A stretch of 64,000 nt of DNA, from the NCBI GenBank assembly GCA_014529385.2, contig CM043958.1, positions 155,218,793 through 155,282,792 of the forward strand. Reading direction: 5' to 3'. Numbering within the stretch: the stretch's first letter is position 1; every line of letters begins with the position of its first letter. This document shows positions 11,922-23,424 of the stretch, piece after piece. The notes beneath the pieces are model-generated. The model searched no databases and was not told the DNA's origin. It saw only the letters and a list, made by a program, of their open reading frames with translations. The DNA is from Adiantum capillus-veneris. Lineage: Eukaryota > Streptophyta > Polypodiopsida > Polypodiales > Pteridaceae. The translations under genes and the position numbers were made by a program.

Positions 11922-12916
11922 AAATAGGTATGATTTAATCGACACCACTCAAGAAGGAAAATTCCTCGAATCGTCAAACTCCAAATTGCAATTCATTGAA
12001 TTTGCAATTCAAAGATTCAAGGATTCGTGGAGATTCAAAGTTTAATCGGTCGAGTTTGCAAAAGAAATTCTGCTTCGTCGTTAATTTGCGGAAAATTGGC
12101 AACTAATTGGCAACCGGTTTCCAGTTTTGGCTTCCTGACGGTCAAGATACGGTATGTCGAGTCTCAAATTCCAAGTTAATGCCTAAAAATTGCAGATTGT
12201 AGAGAGAGAAGAGTCGAAGAAAGTAGAGGAGTTTGAATCACGTCAATGATTTGGCTTGACATTGGGAAGCGGCATCGGGAGGCGTAAACAAAGAACGAGA
12301 GAATTTTGTGGGAACTGCCTCTTGCTTGAAGATTGTGTGGGAACTATCTCTTGCCTGCAACCTGTCCACTCTCGACCTCACTCAGACTGGGTAAGAGTTG
12401 CACCACAAGGGAGCGCCCTGGTTTGAGGGTCATTACCTTCTTCTGCCCCAAGGCTTGATCGGCTCCTGCACAACTCCCTGTCAACATCTACCTGCTCGCG
12501 CGCTATCGATGGCTTACTGCATGCCATGCATTTGAATTCACACCCTTTTTGACAAAAGGTGAGGCTTTAGTTAAAAGTCTTGGCCGGCCGCCCACTGTAA
12601 CCTCAATTCCACTATCACTTTAACCTTCTTATAACCTAAGAGCGTGGTCATACCCCCCCACCGGTCGATCGCCGAACCTTCAAAGAAACCAATAGAATAC
12701 GAGGATATATATATAAATTATTCTTCAATTGGCCTCCAGCAACACTCAATATCGCCCACTCGCCACAACCTACGGCCGATTTTTGGTCGCTTTTATTCCA
12801 CCGTCTTCTAGGACTCATATCGAAAGATTGGAGCAGGCGGTGATTGATTAAAAAAAAAACCATCACAGGGCAAGCACCATTAACGACTCTCGTCTACGAT
12901 CAATAACGTATTTCTC
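11922..12916 (+). other. Copia D leader and lost gag start
   Basis: About 1 kb between PBS and the surviving gag fragment. I could not recognise the expected gag N-terminus (KLDGxNFxxW), so it is deleted or decayed beyond sight. Confidence 0.5.
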
Positions 12917-13480
12917 ATGAAGCAGTTGCTCAATCTAAAAATGGCAGAGAATGATTTGGTTGCAGAACTTATAAATGACTTCAACACCAACATAAGTCAA
13001 TTTCGATCGGTGAAGGTCAACTTTGATGACAAAGTGCAAGCTTTCCTTATACTATCATCTTTGCCGGATAGTTGGGAGAGCCTTCTGATGGCTGTAAGTA
13101 ACTCTATATATGGCATAAATACTCTTAAGTTTTATGATGTTGTGGGTGTTCTCCGAAGCGAGGAAATGCAAAGGAGAACCGTAGGTGAATCATCAAGCAC
13201 TACACTATCAGTGGAAACAAGAGGAAGGTCGAAGGAGAGGTTTAGAAATCAAAAGGGTCATGATTGCTCAAGGTGTAGCAAGTCATGCAAGTCAAGAAGG
13301 ATTGCTCGTCCAAGAAGAAGAAAGAGTCAAAGTCTCAAGACAACATCAAAAGCCAATGTGGCAGGTAAAGTAGAGCAAGATGCTGTATTTTTTTCATTAG
13401 ACAATGTGTCCAATTCTTGGATAGTCAACTTTGGAGCTTCATTCTATGTGACACCACATAAGCAACATTTCCAAGATTAA
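12917..13480 (+). pseudogene. Copia D gag fragment into protease start
   Basis: 187 residues. The UBN2 gag core is clear (MKQLLNLKMAEND, LISSLPDSWESL-like). A basic region follows with a zinc knuckle reduced to CSRCSKSCKSRR, which has lost the His and last Cys. The ORF ends in WIVNFGASFYVTPHKQHF, a protease start whose catalytic DSG has become NFG. The element breaks off at 13480, just before the element E LTR. The protein cannot function as protease. Confidence 0.85.
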
Positions 13481-13692
13481 ACTATTGGAGCCCATTGGTC
13501 CAACTGTTGTAATGAGCCCATCTTGTAAAGCATATCAAATTCCATTTTTTATGTCAAAGACGTCTTATCATTTTGATCCATTCGTTTGGATTATGTAAAT
13601 ATTAGTCAGTTAGTCAAGACTCAGATTTATTCCCACTTTGTAATCATGAGCAAGAGAACCCCATGTACATTTTTGAGCTAAGGTGACTAAAG

Positions 13693-13700
13693 TATAAAAG
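13693..13700 (+). promoter_or_regulatory. Element E LTR TATA box
   Basis: TATAAAAG flanked by an inverted repeat, AAGGTGACT before and AGTCACCTT after, which could fold around the TATA. Confidence 0.6.
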
Positions 13701-13755
13701 TCACCTTAGAACCATTTTTTGGATAGCATTTGAATTAATCCTGTGTCGTAGGAGT

Positions 13756-13757
<2 letters not shown>

Positions 13758-13790
<33 letters not shown>
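13758..13790. repeat. (GA)n microsatellite
   Basis: About 16 GA units in the transcribed part of the element E LTR. Confidence 0.95.
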
Positions 13791-13792
<2 letters not shown>

Positions 13793-14415
13793 TCTTATCC
13801 TCTTCGCTACGCGCTTCTCCCTCACCAGATTCACGACGCGACCACACCATCGCAGTAGTCTCTCCGAGAGCTACGCGCCCACGCCACGCATTCGCCGTTT
13901 TGAGTTGATCGCGATCGATTTTGCCTCGAGCTTGTTTTGCTTGTAAGTAGCACAAACGATGTCTGTTTTCAATAATCAAGTGCTTCATGGAATGAGAAAG
14001 AGATTAGCTACACATAGATACTGATAAACTTAAGTTTCGCCCACTTTTGGATTATGACATGTTGGTCTATCGCGACAGCATTCGAGATAGCTAGGGTTCA
14101 AATCTGGTGAGATTAGACTTATAGGTAAATATGTCCTAGTGAGAGGATGGTGCCTGGTAAGTTTGATGCGATTCCAAGTTCATTAGACGTGTGAACTGTG
14201 TTGTGAGCGTTAAGGGATAGAGTGGGTTGCAATCTACCAGGGTTAGTGATTGATGCATCATAAAAGTGCGTATGTGTAGATTGGTCTCATCCTGACAAGC
14301 TAACAAGATTGCCTACGTGCACCTACGAGTTAGTCGTGTCATCGGATGATAAGTATGTTGTCTGTGTCGTGCTCGTGAGTATGAACAAGGGAGTAGTTTT
14401 GCCCTAAAAAAACAT

Positions 14416-14433
14416 TGGCGCCGCTGCCGGGGA
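14416..14433 (+). other. Element E primer binding site (tRNA-Asp type)
   Basis: TGGCGCCGCTGCCGGGGA matches the complement of the 3' end of plant tRNA-Asp (normally TGGCGCCGTTGCCGGGGA) with one change. Such a PBS is known from several plant gypsy lineages. Confidence 0.88.
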
Positions 14434-16082
14434 CCGAAGACCTTAAGTAGGGAGATCTACGTCACTCATGTGATGGTTAGCTTACTTTAGTTTTGACTAG
14501 AGAGAGCTTAAACTTTTAGAACAAGATCCAAGATAGAGTATCCTGAGGTCTAGTGGATAGCCAGGAAGCCTGTGTCTTGCCGAGGGTCTGCGACTAGTTA
14601 GATTTAGTTAAATAGGATAAAGAGGAGTTAGGTTTTTGGTTTTGAGTGCTTGTGATACTTGTGAAGAAATAGAGTAGAAAAACGCTGTAAAACCGCAAAA
14701 AACAAACAAAAAGAAGGAACAATAAGGCTGTTTGCTTGCCTTGAAAGCAAAACCCACCCCATATACCCTTGAAAGGGGTGAAAAGAGTCGACATTGAAAT
14801 TTATGATCCAACACTCGAGAAAACATAAAAACTGTGACCAAAACCAACAAAAGAAAAAAAGAAACAGATGATTGTCATAAGGAAACATTAAGTGAACCTA
14901 AAATAGGCCAAGATGAGATATAACCATTAGCCAAGGGTAAACTGACTGTGTCATGAGGTATGACTGATGTGCACAAGTTTAAGATGCAGTGTCATCAAAT
15001 TTGCATCACTTCAAGTGCAATGGAGTTGTGAATTGTCAGAGAAAAGTGAAATTTGTGAAGTGCTTGAGTTTGAGGTCAAAATAAGTCCAAACTTCACAAA
15101 ACTTGATGGATAGACTTATATGGACTCAGGGAACAAGACTATGCAAAAACAGACAAAAAATTAAGTCCCCATTGCTCACTACCTGGTCTATCGCGATAGA
15201 CTGGTGAAGGTGGTGTTTGTCTAGCAACAAGCAAAAAACCCAGATACCACAAGCTTAACACATCAATACAAGGGTACTCACAGAAATTGAGTGAAGTTGA
15301 ACACCAATTTTGACCCCAAAACTACAAAACTGGTCTGTGGAGTTTGAATTCAGAGACAAGGGCAAGAAGTCTTTGACCAAATGTCCAAACAGTGCCAAAA
15401 TTGGTCAATGCACTACACAAGGGGAGACTAAACTAACTGTGGAGAAAACTTTGGAAAAAAGCTGAAAATGAAGAAAGTGCTCAGTCTATCGCGATAGACC
15501 GAGGAACTTTCTTCTGGGGAACTTTTCTTTCAAATTTTCCCTAGGGAGAGCTTTATCAGGGCCTAAATAGCAGACACACCAAAATTCAAGGCATTTAGAT
15601 CACTGAAGGTCAAGCTGAGGGTCAAATAGAGAATCAAGCTCCGACTAAAACACTAAAATGGGACCAAAACCCAACCCAAGTGTCCAAACTTCACAAAACT
15701 TGAGAGATAGGCTATAGAGGGTAACTGGAACTCAAGGGTAAAGCCACAATTTTGAATTGACTTGTGCCAGAGCAAACTGTCAGTCTATCGCGATAGACTA
15801 AGGAAGTAGTGAATTAGACACTTTTTGCAATTTGTGACTATACTGCTAGAACATACTCTCTATATAGATCCCAGCCATCATTTCATAATTGAAATTGGAC
15901 CACCAGAAGATTGATTAAGTGTTTGTTGTAGATACTTGAAAGATTTTTTGGTAATTCAGGGAAAAGCACTTGTGAACAGACTAACCATACTTGTGTAAGA
16001 TCCCAGAAGGAGGCCATCACAAAGCTATACAGGAAGAAGGAGTCCAGGTAAGCTTTAAGTTTGCAACAAAACTTTCATTCTT
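14434..16082 (+). other. Element E long leader
   Basis: 1.65 kb without a supported coding region before the first long reading frame at 16083. It holds the ~298-bp repeats listed separately. Such leaders commonly carry packaging and dimerisation signals in retroelements; that role here is inference. Confidence 0.6.
15085..15800 (+). repeat. ~298-bp tandem repeats with a conserved 16-bp palindrome
   Basis: The perfect palindrome GTCTATCGCGATAGAC occurs at 15186-15201, 15484-15499 and 15783-15798 (spacing 298 and 299). A second marker, GTCCAAAC, occurs at 15085, 15383 and 15682 (spacing 298 and 299), each ~101 bp before a palindrome. Between the markers the three units are strongly diverged. 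They are old tandem copies in which the palindrome stayed exact. Confidence 0.9.
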
Positions 16083-17400
16083 ATGTATTTAAGGTCAGGA
16101 GCCTTTGTTAAGTCGGGAACTAAAAGTGTCAAAAGTCAAATTAGCACCACGTCCACAGAAGAGAGTGTAACACAGACGAGACGAGACCCATTGGCACCAA
16201 TCATTGAAGAGGGTAGTGATACTGACACTTCGTCGGAAAAGTCCTTCTTCATGATGGGGAGTCAATAGCCAGGAGGTTTCATCGGTGAAGGACCAATGCC
16301 AGGAGGGAGCACCTCCCTACATCCTTTACACGAAACCCAGTTCACTATAATCTTCTTGGAAGGAACTAACTCGAAGGGAGCCCTAGTCTATTATGACTAT
16401 CGGGGATGCAAGTGTATTTGTATTGAAGAAAGACCGGCTCAGAGACTAGAGATAATTCGAGTCTACGATGATGGAGACAGATTCAGAGATGAAAAGGGAA
16501 ACCACTATCTGATAGTGAGTAACCCTGAGGATTACAACAGATATGGGGATAACGTGGCAAAAGGGAAAATGGTTTCAGAAACCCAAGAACCGCCTCCTAA
16601 CATTGATCGACCTGGAGCGCTTTTTATGTATGATAAGAAAACAACCAGGGTCCCAACCTATAATGAGAATGTAGGGATTTACAAGCATGAAAGCGAGGGA
16701 ATATTCTCTTACTTTCGATGCAAGGAACCCTACCCAAATGAATTAAGCAAGGACAGGGTTCTTTACTTATTTTCTTATGAAACTGATATGGGGAAGGATA
16801 TTGTTTTTGTTGACAGATATAGGCAAGAATACAAACGTATTCTCCCAGAAGAGGTTGAAAAGGCAACAGTTCCAGGAGCATCAACCTATGGCCCCGATGA
16901 GGTACCAAGAGCCACCTACACCCCTAGCAAGTCGACTAATCCCTTTTCAGAAGAGTATGACGCTACCTCACATTCTACCCGACCACCGACGTCCAACTAC
17001 CAGGACCAACCAACTACTCAGCCATCTCTGCAGGCATGGCTTCGACAGAGTGCTACATTAGAACAAGACCGAACCCGAGAGGGTTATCAAACCGCACGAG
17101 GGTTAAGGGATTTACAAGCACCACCACTCTATGCATAGTATCAAGGAGAGAGTAATCCAAAGACTCAGGGGTCAACTGAGCTTGGAAGAACACCTCGAGA
17201 ACGAGTTCGGAGAGATGAACCATCTCTCACGAGAATTGTGAGAAATTATGGATCAGGAGCACCATTGGGAGAGAAGCCTAGCCACTACAGAAGACCAAAG
17301 GAGGTATATCGACTAGGACGAGGAGATCCCATGATGAGATTTGGAGACCATCGTAGAATTAGACCTTCTCAAGTGCAAAAATGGGTAAAACAAGAAATAT
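16083..17400 (+). pseudogene. Element E N-terminal gag region with unrecognised domain
   Basis: The frame starts MYLRSGAFVKSG, like the MxLRSG start of many plant gypsy gags. It has stops at 16266-16268 and 17136-17138 (both TAG). Residues encoded at ~16320-16850 form a domain of about 180 residues rich in beta-type and aromatic residues (GALVYYDYRGCKCICIEE, IVFVDRYRQEYKRIL) that I do not recognise from plant gag proteins. A Pro/Ser/Thr-rich linker follows to 17130. The frame shifts against the capsid near 17396-17405. Confidence 0.7.
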
Positions 17401-18093
17401 ACGGGAAGCAGGGATCCGAGAGATCATGTAGCAGCCTTTGTGCGTGTAATCAGAGCTGAAGAGGTGCTAGACTTTCCTACCCAATTCGCAGGATTCGGTT
17501 TAACCTTAGAGGATGATGAGGCTACATGGTTTGACTCGGTGGAGCGAAGAGACTTTGAGTCTATGGAGAAAGTGTTTGATGAGTTTATCGAGGAATTCTC
17601 ACAAAGGGGGATAGCTCATAATTCAGTCTCGCAAATCCATAAATTCAAACAGAAAGATGGAGAGTCCGTGCGAAAGGCCGCCCTCCGATTAAAAAGATAT
17701 GTTAAGTTCTGTCCCGTGGAAGAACTGTCAACTCAGTCGAGACTTATGCTTATATTTATCCAAGGACTAAGGAATGCAGATCTTCAAAAGGACTTACATA
17801 TGAAAAGGAGCACTACGTTGAATGATTTGACCAAGGAAGCTCTATACCTTGTGGACAATTGTGCAGTCTACAAAGAGCGCGAGTTCAAGGATCTTGACGA
17901 TGATTCTTCCTCGCAACAAAGCGGGAGCAAGTCTGCTAAGACAACACTGAAAGGGGAAGTAGCGGTAAGCCAAGAGCAGCTGGTAGAGGAAGTGCTTAAA
18001 AAAATTAACTTGTATTCCAAACCACAAGCTAAACAACTAAAATGGTGTGCGATTGAACAAAAATGGACAAACCATGGGACGGAGGAGTGTTAA
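17396..18093 (+). pseudogene. Element E capsid (Retrotrans_gag)
   Basis: Capsid domain with DHVAAFVRVIRAEEV at the start, then EDDEATWFDSV, FDEFIEEFSQRG, IHKFKQKDGESV and FIQGLRNADLQKDL, the standard Retrotrans_gag pattern (W-F, then QxxxESV, then GL). It ends at TAA 18091-18093 while the frame continues. It would build the virus-like particle; the stop separates it from the nucleocapsid. Confidence 0.85.
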
Positions 18094-18909
18094 TATAACA
18101 AGGGATATGTGAGAGAACGACCATATGCTCAACAAGCTCAGGTGACATCTCCTCAAGTCCAACCGATGCCTAGATATCAGACTGGCAACCTACCAGGACC
18201 AATAGGTGCAAAAAGACCACAACCAGTCTTGGGACAACAACCACCCCTACCAGGATTACGACCAGTCGGCATAAGATACACACCCACAGTAACTGAGTCG
18301 GACGAGAAGGCTTTGGTACCTATGCATGCATACTACGACGAGCCCAATGGATATTCGGCGAACTTTGTCTATTATCCACCGGACGAACCCTCTATACCAG
18401 AACCATGGAGCATGATAGGAAATACAGGACCACCAAGTGCGGCACAGGCAGCGGGAGAAGGACGATATAGCCTGGATGAAAGAACACTGTTGTTCATAGC
18501 CAACGGAGGCATGAGCGGGCAAAGAATTGCGCACCAACAAAGAGAAGCTCCAGGAGCACCTCAACAGCCTAAAGGACCATGCTACAAGTGTGGAGGAGAT
18601 CATTGGCTAAGGGACTGCCCTCATGACGAAATCATTAGGGTCAACGCATATTGCACGGAGTGTGGAATTACTCACTTGATCCCTGATTGCCCTAAAAACC
18701 CAAGCAAAGGAGCAAAAACTACCTTGAATATGCTGGGAGCGCTACCGTCCAGTGGAGGGTCAGAAAACGAAACTCCGATTCCTGTTAAGGTCTTGACGAG
18801 AGCCCAAGCAAGGAAAAATGACATTCAGCCCAAGAGTAACGATGAAAATCAAGAAGAAATCAAGACTGACAAATCTAGCGTCAGTCGTGATAATCCTTGG
18901 AAAGAATGA
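18094..18909 (+). pseudogene. Element E nucleocapsid with two zinc knuckles
   Basis: 266 residues after the stop: a Pro/Gln-rich region, then two zinc knuckles, CYKCGGDHWLRDC (Cys158, Cys161, His165, Cys170 of the open stretch) and CTECGITHLIPDC (Cys182, Cys185, His189, Cys194). Both have CX2CX3HX4C spacing, one residue shorter than the classic retroviral knuckle. They would bind element RNA. It ends at TGA 18907-18909, in frame with the following linker. Confidence 0.85.
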
Positions 18910-19557
18910 AGAGCGAAAATGAAAGCTAGACGTGAGCGAAAACAAAAAGATGTAGAAGCTAAGCTAACGATAGCTCGAGAGCAACTTAAACAGCAAAGAG
19001 AGTCCGACTCTCTAAAATCAACGGGAGGACCAAAGAGTGCAAGCTCAGGAGGGTCGGTATTGGTAGATAAGATCAATGAACCCTTAGATGCAATCTTGCA
19101 AGCATATGAAGCAAGATTGAAGAACAGACAGACCCTAGAGCAAAGGTGGATCACATATCCATATCCAGAGATAGAAAAACAGAGACTAGAGATGTGCAAA
19201 CAGCTGATTGAAACTGCACAAGCTTTACTGGAGCCTCCACTTATGGAAGCAGGAGATAGAGTAATCAAACCACCAAACAATGAAACACCTCACAAAACCG
19301 AACAAAGGATACCCGACAAGATAGAAAACATTAAATCCTTGCCGGATTTAGAGGATGCAAAAGACGTACCTAATAGCATTGATGAATCACTGAAAGATTT
19401 TCCACCATATTCCCCTATTGTGGAAGAAAATTGGCCTGAAGAGCTATGGGAAACGGTGCGAAAAGCTCAAGAAAAATATGAGACAAAAACAGTCGAGTCA
19501 GCGCCTTTCTCGAAGCTGAACTTGAATAAAACTCCATGGGATCTAGACGTTAAATAA
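18910..19557 (+). pseudogene. Element E gag-protease linker (coiled coil)
   Basis: Starts with a strongly charged helical stretch (RRERKQKDVEAKL, REQLKQQRES) likely to form a coiled coil, then a Pro- and acid-rich part. No known domain. It ends at TAA 19555-19557; the frame continues unchanged into the protease region. Confidence 0.6.
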
Positions 19558-21366
19558 TTTCAGGGGGATAATGGTTCATTTGCATCCGAAGATAGCAGAG
19601 CACAATCTCTCAGAACTTTGCCATCATACATGGGGGACTATGAGGCAAGATCAGAAATTCGAAGAGTACCTTCTCAGAGAATAGGCGGTTCAAATCAATT
19701 GGACACTAAAATCCTGACAGACTTGTTGACCACTCCGGTCAAGTGTACAATCACATTGGCAGAATTGTTAAAAATTAGGCCAAGCATGTGGACGGAAGTG
19801 GGCAAATGTCTTGAAAAATTTGGCATAAGGACGCCTCTTAAGTTCTTCGAAACTGAGCTTGATGACACAGAACCGAAGAAAGTCAACACTAGACTAGTGC
19901 CACTCAACAAGGTAGGAGAGTATTGTGAGGGTGAAGACAGCAACACAACCCTACCAGTTGAGTATAATGGCATAGAGACTAAGGCAATACTTGATAGTGG
20001 AGTTGGCATTGCCATTGCGACCAAATTGCTATGGGAAAAATGGGGAAAACCAGCAATACGAACAACTAGAATGAAATTGCAACTGGCGGATGGGCACATA
20101 GAAAGGCCTATAGGATTGCTTGAGGCAATTGTGGTATCTTCTTGTGGCATAGAATACGAACATACCTTTGCCATAGTGGATTTCGGCAAGAAGAACAACT
20201 ATGAAATTATCCTTGGTAGGCCGTTCATGAGGCAACTCAAAATGGTAAAGGACTGGGGGTATGATTATTTGTATCTAAGACATGATGAAACTACTACACG
20301 CGTAAACATGAAAAATCATAGCTACCATGATGTCACGAGAACCCCTGTGGAAGAATTTGACTCAGCCACCATTAGTGGATCAGAAGTCCCAGCATGGCTT
20401 TGTAAGAAAAAAGAGATATGGATGTGTGTGGCATCTCAATGTAGTGAATTTGACCACGATGAAAGGACACTAGAGAGGGTCTTGGAAGACTATGCCTATA
20501 TACGAGAACCTTTTCCTGAAGAGAAGCTCGAACCCCTAGAATGGTCTCAAATTTTGGCTACATTAGATGTATGCATCAATGAAGTCACGCCCACCAAATT
20601 TTGTGATGAGAATGGCTACGATATCATACCATACTACATGTTGAGCAAAATTGTGGAGGAGGACGAGGACGAGGTAGATACTAAGAATACGGGGATCCAT
20701 AAAACGGAAACGAAACTTGAGATTAAGATAGTGGGCTATGAGGACATCCCCACTAAAGAAATCAAGCAGGAAGGAGAAGAATTTTATGATTCTTCTGATC
20801 AAAGTGAAAACGAGGATAACGCGGATGACGAGAAGTCGGAAAATACAGAGGGAGACGACAATCAAGATCAAGACAATGACGTCTTCTACAATTTCCCAAA
20901 CCAAAGTGAAAAACGACAAAAAAGATACAAGAGTAAACGACACCACATCAGTACACCAACCAGGTTGAGATCCATGCCGGAGTTTGAGGGTAAGACACAT
21001 TTCCTTATGAACATTCATGCAGTTGATTGTGCTAAGGGTAAAGTATCAGGAAGATTTCTTAAGGTGGCTGAAGACTTAGGATTTAAGTCCAGATTATTGA
21101 AACCTAAAAAAACCAGCAAACCAAAAAAAGGAAAACTGAATGTCTGTGGTAGTCCAATTATGACGAAAATTGAACGGAAAACGAGATACAATGAGTTGAA
21201 ACAAAAGATAAAAAATGTATGGACAACTGAAATGGAAAGTAGCGATGGAACGAACGCTAGTGATGGGAGTAAAAAGATAGATGTACCTCCTCACTATTGT
21301 AAGTACACCATTCAGGAAAGAAGATTGGTGGTTCAGCAGCCAATGAGGGAGCCTAAATCAAACTAG
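19558..21366 (+). pseudogene. Element E aspartic protease
   Basis: Retropepsin-like domain: LPVEYNGIETKAILDSGVG, with catalytic DSG at residues 126-128 of the open stretch from 19618, a LADG flap-type block and the closing EIILGRPFM block. A long acidic tail follows (Asp/Glu-rich, ~20660-20890) with no known domain. It ends at TAG 21364-21366. It would cleave the gag-pol precursor. Confidence 0.85.
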
Positions 21367-23424
21367 TCCTACGATGGGCCAGAGAACGCCAAGAAAATAG
21401 ACTTAGCAGAGCCAGGAGAAAATCCTCGACCTGCTTACATTGCCACAGATCTAGGTCGAGAAGAAGAGGACTTACTGATCAAAACACTTAAGGAATTTCG
21501 AGATGTATTTGCATGGTCGTACAAAGATTTGAAGGGAGTGGATCCTAACATTTGTGAACATTCAATCCCTTTGAAGTCTGATGCAAAGCCAAGCAAACAA
21601 CGTCCATACACGTATAATGAGACATTCGCCAAAAGGATAAAAGAGGAGATAGACAAACTTATGGAGGCTGAATTTATTTATGAGATAGAACACATGGACT
21701 GGGTGTCCCCGATAGTGGTGGTACCTAAGAAAAACGGAAAATTACGAGTGTGTGTAAATCTCAAGAAGGTAAATGCAGCAACAATAAGAGACAACTACCC
21801 TCTTCCTATCACTGAACACGTCCTGGAATGAGTGGCGGGCAAGCAAGCCTATAGCTTTATGGACGGATTCTCTGGTTATAACCAATTGGGGGTCAAACTA
21901 GAAGATCAATACAAAACAGCATTTGCAACAGAATGGGGCATATATGCGTTTAGGGTAATGCCATTTGGCTTGACCAATGCTCCAGCCACATTTCAGAGAT
22001 TAATGACACACGCTTTTAAAGAATACTTACGAAAATTCTTGGATATTTACATGGACGACTTGTGTGTCTATTCTCTATTGAGAGAAGACCATATAGATCA
22101 TCTGAGAAAAGTACTCGAAAAATGCAGAACGTATAGGATTTGCCTCAACCCAAAAAAATGTGTATTCATGGTACGACAAGGTAAAATCTTAGGCCACATA
22201 GTGCCGGCTAATGGAATTACCACTGATGAAGACAAGGTGAAGGTGATCATAGAATTGCCAAGACCAAACACTGTACGAGAGGTACAATCATTTATGGGAC
22301 ATTGTGGATACTACCGACGTTTTATTTACATGTACGCTGTAATAGCAAAACCCTTGTATAGTCTAATCACGCTCTTCATTTGGACAAATGAATGTGAGGA
22401 GTCATTCGAGAAACTAAAAGATGCATTGGTATCTGCACCAATTCTAAAAGCACCAGATTGGTCAAAGATCTTCCATGTACATGTAGATGCTTCGGCATTT
22501 GCAATGGGCTATATATTGGCACAACCAGATGAGGAAAAGAAGGATTTTCCAATCAGTTATGCTAGTAGACAACTCAACAGTGCAGAAAAGAATTATACTA
22601 CCACTGAAAGAGAAGGATTGGGTATGATATATGCTGTAAAGAAATTTCGGCATCACTTACTCGCGAACAAATTTACATTCTTTGTGGATCATCAGGCACT
22701 CTTGTACTTAGTAAACAAACCTTGCAACACGGGACGAATTGTAAGATGGTTCATTGTGTTGCTGGAGTTTGATTTTACGGTAGTGGTTAAGAAAGGAAAA
22801 TCTCATCAAAGAGCAGACCACCTTTCTCGATTACTACATGGTGAAAAAGCTACTGGGGTAGATGATGATCTCCCAGACGCATACCTGTTTAATATAGAGA
22901 TGGTACCGAAATGGTCAGAGCAAATTATTCCATTGCTGGCATATGGAATGAATCTTGACGACAAACACACGGTGGAAGACATTAGACAAGCACGAAATTA
23001 CACAATGCTTGCGGGAAGAATGTACCATCATGGAAACGATGGGATTTTAAGGTTGTGTATAGGCCCAGAGGAGTACGAAGCGTATCTAGAGGAGACCCAC
23101 ACACAAACAGGGGGATTCCATAGAGGAAATCAAATGATGTATGCACAATTAAGAAGACTTGGAGTGTATTGGCCAGGAATGGCAGGTGATGTAGCAAATT
23201 ACATCAAGAAATGCGACTTTTGCACATCCAATACCAATGTGGATTATGCCACATTATACCAAGTGACAGTAGCACCCTCATGGAGTCATGCTATTGTGGA
23301 TTATTTGACTAATAAGGAGCTGCCAGGAGATTGGTCTAAAGCCAGACAAAAGGCTTTACAAATCGAAGCGAATAGGTATACCCTCATTAGTGACCAATTG
23401 TACAAAAGAGGAATTGATGACTAG
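21367..23424 (+). pseudogene. Element E reverse transcriptase, RNase H and first H2C2 module
   Basis: RT fingers (SPIVVVPKKNGKLRVCV, NYPLPITEHVLE) are cut by TGA 21829-21831, then the palm continues with [13 protein letters not shown] and catalytic YMDDL. RNase H follows: HVHVDASAFAMG, then TTEREGL and FFVDHQALLYL supply the acidic residues. An H2C2 module is encoded at 22998-23222, then a linker, then the start of a second module. TAG at 23422-23424 breaks it. It would copy the RNA and degrade the template. Confidence 0.9.

Larger units (their letters stand above)
13505..14414 (+). repeat. Element E 5' LTR (probable, ~910 bp)
   Basis: The inner end AACA at 14414 is fixed by the PBS. The outer end is inferred from TGTTGTAATGAG at 13505, just after Copia D sequence ends. 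It carries a TATA box (13693-13700), a GA microsatellite, and an imperfect copy of the palindrome found in the leader (14065-14075, GTCTATCGCGA). No 3' LTR is available to confirm it. Confidence 0.6.
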
